From Pieris napi (taxonomy: Eukaryota; Arthropoda; Insecta; Lepidoptera; Pieridae): a stretch of DNA of 64,000 bases. Positions 55,768 through 64,000 of the stretch are shown in pieces (the first letter of the stretch is position 1; every line of letters starts with the position of its first letter). The DNA lies in NCBI RefSeq assembly GCF_905475465.1, contig NC_062239.1:7192001-7256000 (forward strand), given 5' to 3'. The position numbers and the translations under genes are program-made. The notes under the pieces are model-generated. The model was not told the origin of the DNA. It did no database searches and was given only the letters and a program-made list of their open reading frames with translations.

Positions 55768-57204
55768 TAGACCAGTGCAGATAGCCTTTAAAATAAATAA
55801 AAAGTGAAAAAAATTACAGTAGGATGAAACCCATTAGAAAAGCAGGGGAATATGATCAAAATGAAAGGAAAAATAAATTACGGTCGATCTGAGGTCGGGA
55901 AGGGGTAGGGGGGGGAGTTTTAAGGGTAAAAAACGGTTTATCTCGATTTCCGGCAAAACTAAAAGTCCTATCGAAGAAAGTTTAATGGCAAAGTTGTAGG
56001 TAATAAAAAGATCTAAAACTTTTGTATTCACACATTTTTCACATAACCTCAAAATTTATGTGAAAAATTCAAAAAACCAAGTTTTTGGTTTTTAATTTTT
56101 ATCTTTTACAAAAATATTTTTTTTTTAACGAAATTTGGTGAAAACTTACCTTTCTATGTCCCAAATACGCTGTAATTTATTTGATTAAAAATATTTATTT
56201 GTTCACCTTATTTTGAATTAATATCGAAAAAACTCCCTAATTTTCAATCGAAAATTCTGACGTCAAAATTTCAGCTTTTTTCAAAAAGTTGGTGTGCTTT
56301 CAGATCGTTGAAATCTCTACTTTCCTATGGTAAAAAAATATAAATATACTACCATAGTAAATCTTCTCAGAAAACGCAAAAAATCGTATGCAGTAACGCC
56401 CAGACCTGTCATCCCCTTCCTTACTTCTCTATGAAATACGAAAATTTTAGCCCATCTGAAGGCTAAATTTTTTTTTAGGTCTCTCAGGTATATATAAGTT
56501 ATCTTAAAATAGTAATAAATAGGCATCTGATTATAATTTAAAGAAGATTCATAGAGAAGTAAGGAAGGGGATGACAGGTCTGGGCGTTACTGCATACGAT
56601 TTTTTGCGTTTTCTGAGAAGATTTACTATGGTAATATATATATTTTTTTTTACCATAGGAAAGTAAAGATTTCAACGAACTGAAAGCACACCAACTTTTT
56701 GAAAAAAGCTGAAATTTTGACGTCAGAATTTTCGATTGAAAATTAGGGTGTTTTTTCGATATTAATTCAAAATAAGGTGAACAAATAAATATTTTTAATC
56801 AAATAAATTACAGCGTATTTGGGACATAGAAAGGTAAGTTTTCACCAAATTTCGTTAAAAAAAAATATTTTTGTAAAAGATAAAAATTAAAAACCAAAAA
56901 CTTGGTTTTTTGAATTTTTCACATAAATTTTGAGGTTATGTGAAAAATGTGTGAATACAAAAGTTTTAGATCTTTTTATTACCTACAACTTTGCCATTAA
57001 ACTTTCTTCGATAGGACTTTTAGTTTTGCCGGAAATCGAGATAAACCGTTTTTTACCCTTAAAACTCCCCCCCCCACCCCTTCCCGACCTCAGATCGACC
57101 GTAATTTATTTTTCCTTTCATTTTGATCATATTCCCCTGCTTTTCTAATGGGTTTCATCCTACTGTAATTTTTTTAGGTTTCAAAAATTATCGGCACTGG
57201 TCTA
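55768..57204. mobile_element. 1.4-kb long inverted repeat (foldback element)
   Basis: Outer ends TAGACCAGTGC and GCACTGGTCTA, then main arms 55807-56435 and 56548-57175 (about 629 and 628 bp) around a 112-bp spacer. The arms read from AAAAAAATTACAGTAGGATG to CCTTCCTTACTTCTCTATGA and are nearly identical as inverted copies; the few differences seen are single bases or T/G-run lengths. A 72-codon frame occurs identically but for one residue in each arm and has no known domain. TA at both extreme ends could be a TA duplication. No transposase. Confidence 0.85.
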
Positions 57205-58672
57205 CAACTGCTGACATGGATCACGTGTGTTGCAAATCTTAACAGCTGAAGATATGCGATACACCAACAGCTCACTAGAATAATATCATGTATGTGTGAA
57301 TAGGTGTAATTAGTATTTAAGATAATGTTTTTGAATAATAAATTAGATTTGAATATTGCTCTTATTCATTTCTCGCTTCCTCTCAAATTGGCGAAGACTA
57401 CTTCAAGCCCTTAATTATCGTGGTGAGCCTGCCCGGTAGCTTTGAGATAATCCCACAACCTCGACATACATCCATACCTCCCCCACCACCTCGATTCAAT
57501 ACATATAAATTTTAAAAACACATTTCACAGCCCACTGACTAGCAAGCTGTACAAGAATTTTGAAAATTCGGTTGTCGCCGAAAAAAACGTTGGTTGCCGC
57601 CGGTCGCAAAAAAACAAGTTCAATAAACTATTTACATTAAAATAAAACTTATAATTTGCTTACAAAATGTGGCAGCTCGATGCTGCACTCATTTGCTTTC
57701 TTAGAAGTCTAGATTATATTCCGATTTACGATTTATTATTATCTAAATTCTAAGTAACTTATGCTGTGTCCGACGGTCTTTATTATACTAGGAATACACA
57801 TAATAAGTGATTCTATATTGCAATAGCTGCATCGAGATTAACTAAGTAATAAACTGTTTATTTAATTGCTATAATTTATGGTAGAAATAATGTTCTAGCA
57901 TAAGTTTTACCTAAGTATATTTTGGTAATATTGTCTATGCCTATTGGCTTATCCACAGACAATATTACCAAAATATACTTTATTTAAATAATTTATTATT
58001 AGTTATGTTTACGATTCCTACCATAGACGACAACTATATAACATAATACAGTGAATACAGTAAAAGCATTACGCGGAATATACAAGGAACGTCTACAATT
58101 GGAATTGTTCCGCGGAAACTTAACGAAGGCATGGAATTTTGATGAAGCAACACATTTAGTGATTTTTGTGCAAATAAACCTGACATAACGAGACCTCACC
58201 CTCGTTGGAGTTAATTAGCTCATTCTCTAATGTCTTTGTACAAAGATGCTTTTTCAGATTTTCATTCATTACCTATATTGGCTGGAGATGGGCTGAACTT
58301 ATGAGGATTATCCATTAGAGTTGAATAACACGCCTGATTTAGTTTAAGCTTTACCCAACATACAATAATTAATTATTTGGAAAGTTCAACATAAGTATGA
58401 AACCTCTTCGCAATATTAGATATTTGATGGTAATTCAATACTGTGGTACAAAGTGATGTTCGATATAAAAATACATATTTTTAGTTTGACTAATTAAGTT
58501 AATTAATCTTATTAATCCAAAGTTACATAATAGATGAATACTGCTACATTTATGTGAGTGAATGAAGATCTATGACGTATTAAACGGCCTGAGAGAGCTG
58601 AATGCTTGCATTGAAACTCTCGATCACACGCAACCACCAATTACGGCCGGTACGTTGAATGATCGCTCACTT
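57205..58672. other. No gene seen; perfect hairpin at 57913
   Basis: AT-rich stretch apart from a 24-bp-arm perfect hairpin (57913-57980). Confidence 0.4.
57913..57980. repeat. Perfect 24-bp hairpin
   Basis: Arms 57913-57936 and 57957-57980 are exact inverse copies (AAGTATATTTTGGTAATATT plus GTCT), with a 20-base loop. It has the size of a pre-miRNA-like foldback, but a perfectly matched stem more often means a tiny MITE. Confidence 0.7.
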
Positions 58673-58708
58673 TGACGTCATTTGTATGTAGTCTGGGAAC
58701 TTATAAAA
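58673..58708 (+). promoter_or_regulatory. CRE and TATA box pair without identified gene
   Basis: TGACGTCA (58673-58680), the full CREB/ATF site, lies 21 bases before TATAAAA (58702-58708). The spacing is promoter-like, but no plausible first exon follows on the plus strand. Confidence 0.3.
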
Positions 58709-59294
58709 CCCTTTACATTGTCTGTGGAAGCTTTTATGGCGAATAAAATCCACAGATACTTAGAACATGTTTGAATAAAGAGTAATTGTCGGTATGGTCG
58801 AACTATATGAGTAATTACTAAATTGAAATTAAAATTACCATTGAAAAATTAAACTACTGTATTTACATCACAAAACCACAAAGCAAGAGAAAAATAAAAC
58901 GCAATAAAAGTACACAAAGGCTGTATTTAAGTCAGAAATAATGAAATTAACCTTTGAAACGATTTTTGCAAAAATAACATTTAATAAAGTGATTTGTAAC
59001 AGAAGTTATCCCGATTTTGTTTTGTTTTTATTGTGTCGTGTATATTATTATATATATTCAATAACGAATGTGTAAATTAAACATGTAAACTGTTTAATAT
59101 TATATTTGGATTAACACAATATTTAAATCCAATTATGGACGTAAGTGTAATTAAATTTATTAAAGGAATTTATACTACCAATGTGCTTTAGAAGCTTCAG
59201 TCCTACACCTTTCAACTGACAGGTTGACATATCAGGTTCTGGCACAGATAATTTTTTTTGTTTTCCGGCCAAAACTGTGAAACTCCAGGATATT

Positions 59295-59960
59295 TTTGAA
59301 GTGAAAACTTCTTTAGCGGCGCTGAGCACTTTTTTGTATGGGTAAAAACTTTCAAACTCCCGTCAGGGTCACGTGATGCTGATCGAAAAAGCGTAAGATC
59401 GAGGGGAAGGGAGAGGAACTAGTATCTCCCACTCTCATTTCTACCGTGCCTGAGTGTGCTGCTCTGTTTAGGCGGCACAGGGCGCTTGCGCGAATGATCA
59501 ATCATTAATTGAATTTTTAAATAATGAATTTGGTTTAACTATGTCAAATGATCGCAATTTTAGCACAACGAAATACAAAACTACTATTGATGCGGTCTTT
59601 ATTAGACACTTAAATAGGTTCGAATCAAAACTGTTTGTTTCTTACTTCAGTTATCATAAACCAATTGTATCAGTTGTAAAAATTTGCGATGATGATTCTG
59701 ATAATAACGATGGTGTATAAGTCGTCGAAGTTATGGATGGAAGTTGATTTTTCTGAGAGATAAAATTTAATGTAATATATAAGTAACGATATAATATTAT
59801 AAATAATAACATATAAATTGTCATATTTGTGTACGATAGCGCAATAAATAAACATTGTATTCTACCTCATAAATGATAGTACTTTTATACTTATAATTAA
59901 ACACAACGTTAATATTGAAGTTTTCACTTCTGCCGGCACTCCCGGAGTGCTGCGTTTTTT
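59295..59960. repeat. Region bounded by two palindromic words
   Basis: GAAGTGAAAACTTC with CTTTAGCGGCGCTGAGCAC at 59299, and GAAGTTTTCACTTC with TGCCGGCACTCCCGGAGTGC at 59919, are inverse-related ends about 0.65 kb apart. They may bound an element of the palindrome-bearing type; the interior is AT-rich and non-coding. Confidence 0.35.
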
Positions 59961-60513
59961 TTAAACTGACAATGATTTATTCCGAAAATTTTCTTAACTT
60001 ACATAGTAATAATAGTAATTAAAAAGTAATAAATGGAAAATAAAAAAAACATTAAAATTGTATTGCGTGCTTATTCGTTTTTTTAAACTAATGTTTGACA
60101 ACATACTACTTATGCATTAAGATTTTTATATCTCAATGCCTTGACCTAAAAAAAAAATGAAATGGACGACCATCACGACTTTACGATTGCGCCATTTTCT
60201 AATATTTTTTTGACCAAAACATATTTTAATTATATATAGTTTCTTGTGTTTATTTGTGACTCAATAGTTCTTAAATAAAATATTTATTAATTTAACATTC
60301 AATGAATGTTTGTTTCAGGAATTAATAGGGCTTAAGCACAACTAATTGGCTGGTTCAGGTGCTAGGGTTGTCAAGTGAATAATGCTTAGATATATGTTTT
60401 TGAATGACAATAAAACGTGTCCGATTTATTTAAACATACCTGACATATAATAGACGACACATGTTTTTAGGATTCGGATAGTGTCATTTGTGGTCATTAT
60501 ATTCATAAGTTAC

Positions 60514-61070
60514 TAGCTGACCTGGCTAACTTCGTTCCGCCCTACAACCTTATAATATCGTTGTTACTTTAATTTAACTTATTTTAGGATTTCATTAATG
60601 TTAAGTATTACATTAATACAACTTTATTGCAAATACAGAAATGTTTTATTGCTTGCCATTGCGAAAGAAGAATGGCAGTTTTACACATTAGGCATCTTCT
60701 CTCTAGCGTCAATATGGCGATACTGCATGTTAAGCACTTTCTGATATCCAACATCTTTTGATCAGGATCAAAGCATGGTTATGCATCTCCTCATTCACCT
60801 CAAGATCGGAATTTCTTGAACTGACACGAATTCGACGTAAAATGACGCGTAGTTTTGTCAACAGATGGCACCATATGGTTTTTGCATTCGTAAAATTAAT
60901 TAATTAATTTATTGTTATTCTATAACTTATCCGATATTTTATTGCTTATTCTGCTATTCGGGACGGAAACAAATCCAACAAATCAAAAACCATGGCAATC
61001 GGTCCAGCCGTTCTCGAGTTATAAGTGTTGTAACAAACACGACTTTCTTTTATATATATAGATTATTTAA
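60514..61070 (+). repeat. RTE-like non-LTR remnant
   Basis: Starts ACTAGCTGACCTGGCTAACT and ends AGCCGTTCTCGAGTTATAAG, then ACACGACTTTCTTTTATATA. A shorter relative begins at 63097. No coding remains. Confidence 0.45.
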
Positions 61071-61144
61071 AACATAAACCGAAAAGAAAAATACCAAAAA
61101 ATATTTTTTTAAGGATTAAGGTATTTTAGATTATGTAATGTGTG

Positions 61145-61222
61145 TGTGTTGTGGTTGTAACTGAATTCTGGCTCAGCATTATGCTGTGGTGCAGACGTGT
61201 TCCACAGCGCTGGTCATTCTGC
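61145..61222. repeat. Dispersed repeat related to 24400-24515
   Basis: CTGGCTCAGCATTATGCTGT and GTTCCACAGCGCTGGTCATT are found in reverse, diverged, at 24400-24480. Confidence 0.5.
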
Positions 61223-61808
61223 CATATTTCAATTATTTGGACCTGCAACTTTCATGTCTCGGTATAGATTCACCATCGTAAAAGGCCAAATCGTTGAAAA
61301 AATTGCTCCATTTCGCCGTCTTGTGCCATTCATTTTAACCCTAATTGATTTAAAAATAATAACCCATAATCATAAGCTTTATTAAAAATTTGTAAGAGTA
61401 ATAGATATTCAAATAGTGACAGCCCTGTTACACTAAGGCTAATAAGGCGTGTATTCAGAGATCTATTCATTGATGCTCAGTCAGGTACATTCAAATATAA
61501 TCGTTTCAATACCACAACTAAGTACTTGGGAAGAGAATACTTCAAAGGAATTATACAGTGATTTTAATTGTTGATATATTCAGTCAATACCAAATATAAT
61601 AACAAGTACACGGTACGAAATATATTTTTAAAGATGCCTTCACTTTGTAATCAAATAATGATTATTATTATGTTTTAGCTCGATAGATACTCATAAAAAG
61701 AGCGTGCCGTTCATAGGCCGACAAAATATTAGTAAGCTTCCCGTTGATGGGCGTTTGTATTTTATTCAAAGTGCCGCCGCCTCGTTTGACAAATTATTTT
61801 ATGTATAG

Positions 61809-61925
61809 AAAGTGGTTGCCTGGAAGAGATCGTTCGAAAGTGATAAGGCCGTTAGTTGCCCTCCTTTTTATTTAATTATGTCAATTGTATTATATTTCTG
61901 CAACGAAGTGTTAATAAATAAATAA
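61809..61925 (+). repeat. LINE 3' tail, type B
   Basis: GTGGTTGCCTGGAAGAGATC, GCCGTTAGTTGCCCTCC, CTGCAACGAAGTGTTAATAA and an AAATA-repeat end; the best preserved of the three copies. Confidence 0.65.
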
Positions 61926-62067
61926 AACATGTCAGTGAGTAGAACAGTCTATATTGCAGCAAACATTGCACACGTAAACACGTAAAAAAACGCATGGTAG
62001 CTTTAATTGAAGCGCTTCTGAAGGGATATACTAAGATATAGTACATTGGATGGCTGCTGTAGTATCT

Positions 62068-62276
62068 GTTATACTTCTTTAGGCGCGTTAGGGAAAAATG
62101 ATGAAAAGTAATTTTTTACGATGCGCGCGTACACCGTCACAAAAACCGACACCCTGAAGTAAGCTATAGTCAACATTTTAGTTTTTCTATTGTTGGTGTT
62201 GTTTTTCTACAAACGTAGAATCAAATTTTGGAAAAGTTTTTATCTTGTTACGTCAAAGAAGTTTTAATTTCTTTAT
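62068..62276 (-). repeat. Palindrome-bearing dispersed repeat, subfamily 3 copy
   Basis: Reverse partner of 13375-13626: TATACTTCTTTAGGCGCGTT, CACAAAAACCGACACCCTGA, AAGTAAGCTATAGTCAACAT, and a degenerate AAGAAGTTTTAATTTCTTTA at the head end. Confidence 0.65.
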
Positions 62277-63096
62277 TTTACAAAATAATATAATACAATC
62301 ACACTATGTTACATTAGAAAACCGCTGTGGTTTATATTAATGTAACCATAGCAGTCTTATTTAGGAGCGCGACAAATGCATATAAAAGTAGTTTTTTAAT
62401 TAAATGTTTATGTTGGTTGGCGTTAGGCAATCTAATAACTGATTGTGAGTTGTACATAAGTACACACACGTTTTTTTTTGTTCCAGAATGGGAAAGAAAT
62501 GCGTTTCTTATTCCAATAGTTTAGTTACGATACTGCAGTATATAATATGGAATACGTAACATACCAAGAGTGTCGTTGTAAATTATCGAACACTCGTTTG
62601 AACCACACGAGGTTAAGTCCTAGTTTATCGGCCATGAATTCGTATTAAAGCCTTTAATGCCTTCCATATGAGACTCGATGCGCATACAAAAGAATACTCA
62701 ATAGAATTTAATATGGAAATGCGATATTTTTCATACGTTCAAGTCATTCAAATTTAAAAACCTAATACACCATGGCCTTACCAGGTACAATTTTTTTTTA
62801 AATTATTTCTAATGAAGATGAAGGGGGATAACTCAACATTGTACATTGTACAGTGACATATTTAAAATAATGATTCTCCCGTTTCTACTACAACAAAACA
62901 CCTAGCTATTTTTGTAAGAATAATGATTCAGGAGCTGCTACAACCCTAAAGGTCTTGTATATTCAGTATCATCGATTTTTAAAGGCACTTCTTTTTTCTC
63001 TTCCACGCGCCGTCATTTGTTTCAACGTTTCCTCGCAATGTTTATGCCCAACACATTACATGCACACGCAGACATATGAACACTATGATATTATAC

Positions 63097-63190
63097 TAGC
63101 TGGCCTGGCGAACATCGTACCGCCTAACAGTCGATTCTTTATTTTTTTTTAATACTTATTCTGCTATTCGGGACACCGGTCTAGCTAGTA
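63097..63190 (+). repeat. RTE-like remnant, truncated
   Basis: ACTAGCTGGCCTGGCGAACA then TTATTCTGCTATTCGGGACA; matches parts of 60514-61070. Confidence 0.4.
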
Positions 63191-64000
63191 AGATTTAAAA
63201 AAATAAAGTTGATAATACAACAAATACATTATGTCAAAAAATAAAAGTTTACTTTCCCGGAACCCCTCCACTAACACTTGAACTTTATGATATGGTATTA
63301 AAGTTCAAATTGCCTTTAAATATTATTACGAATATTTTGTATGGGAATATAGAAAAGTGTTGTTTTTAGACTTTTTTACTCATTTTTTTTAATTTTCCGT
63401 AAAAACCATCCTCGTACTTCAAGGAATATTATAAAAAAAGAATCAGACAAATCGGTTAAGCCGTTTTCATGTTATGTCGTGACAATGGAAAATGGGTTTC
63501 ATTTTTATATTTATAGATTACTAAATTAATTAAAAGTAAAAAAATAACATGTAAATATATTATATATGTGGTGTATATAGCGTATCGTACGACATGATCA
63601 AAGGTGACGGTTGTCTCTAGCAAAATTATGATTATTTCGAATAGTGTCGCTATTCTGTCGGCTGTTTCCAGTGCAATTTCCGCCGAGAGCTTTTAACTTA
63701 GTGCACGATGTAATAAAGCAAGAGGACGCATTCCGATGTCCCTGCTGACTGAACTGAAAATGTGGAAAAATTCAAGCGAATTTTACACTCTCTATTACTC
63801 TGTACTTGATATGTATCAAGTACTGAAGGTACACATGTACCTATGTAATTATAAATTATTTCTAGTACCAACTATTTTTGACTTATTAAAAAACCGTGTA
63901 ATTTCTCTTGTGTATGTTTAAGCATAGCTTATATATTTTGTTACAAACTATATTTTATTCATCACTAAACATAACAATCAAACATCCAGTATTAACAATT

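Larger units (their letters stand above)
61926..64000. other. No host gene seen; repeat remnants
   Basis: Contains the repeat at 62068-62276 and RTE-like remnants at 63097-63190 and 63365-63530 (ATCAGACAAATCGGTTAAGC, CCGTTTTCATGTTATGTCGT). The remaining small ORFs lack domains or splice context. Confidence 0.4.

Noticed and set aside
55834..57148. Two nearly identical 72-aa frames, one on each strand
   Set aside because: They are the same sequence in the two arms of the long inverted repeat; no domain or splice context, so not called as genes.
62772..62784. ATG in a perfect context (CACCATGGCC) followed by a GT donor
   Set aside because: Only four codons, and no downstream exon with a recognisable protein; most likely chance.
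1..64000. CRISPR arrays, operons, ribosome binding sites, plasmid or phage functions
   Set aside because: Nothing of the kind is present; gene structure is eukaryotic throughout.

Overview
This is an AT-rich, animal-type window with spliced genes, GT-AG introns and no prokaryotic operon signals. Several features point to a moth or butterfly (Lepidoptera): three families of tRNA-derived SINEs with pol III A/B boxes, LINE tails of a type common in Lepidoptera, a small secreted MBF2-type protein, a TTAGG-type telomeric repeat track, and an intact piggyBac transposase. Lepidoptera is an inference; the species cannot be named from this sequence.

Three host genes can be reconstructed. (1) A 53BP1 orthologue on the minus strand, twelve coding exons from 19735 down to 8208, 1194 aa. 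All junctions keep frame, and it carries an LC8-like motif, a tandem Tudor domain, a UDR-like basic segment and two C-terminal BRCT repeats. (2) A small F-box protein on the plus strand, three exons 20909-22571, 130 aa. It is divergent from the 53BP1 gene across about 1.2 kb. (3) A two-exon MBF2-like secreted protein on the plus strand, 26455-27438, 112 aa, with a TATA box and poly(A) signal.

The rest is mostly transposon-derived. 1-8.2 kb: SINEs, an RTE-like remnant, palindrome-rich dispersed repeats, a probable solo LTR, and a MADF-encoding inverted-repeat element. 8.2-19.7 kb: the 53BP1 gene, with MITEs and a SINE in its introns. 20.9-27.5 kb: the F-box and MBF2 genes. 28-41 kb: SINEs, PIF/Harbinger MITEs, a 5'-truncated LINE with an intact reverse transcriptase ORF, a LINE nested in a SINE, and an apparently intact piggyBac transposase (38061-39774). 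41-64 kb: no host gene that I can support. This part is dense with inverted-repeat elements: a near-perfect 1.4 kb long inverted repeat, a pogo/Tigger-type MITE, PIF/Harbinger elements nested in each other, and RTE and SINE remnants.

The most unusual structural signals are these. Two copies of an element have conserved outer ends and 12-13 bp target duplications, but their central segments lie in opposite orientation. A 629-bp-arm hairpin could make double-stranded RNA. A short palindrome (GAAGT-n3-ACTTC and variants) recurs at many sites and marks a repeat family with shared ends and different interiors.
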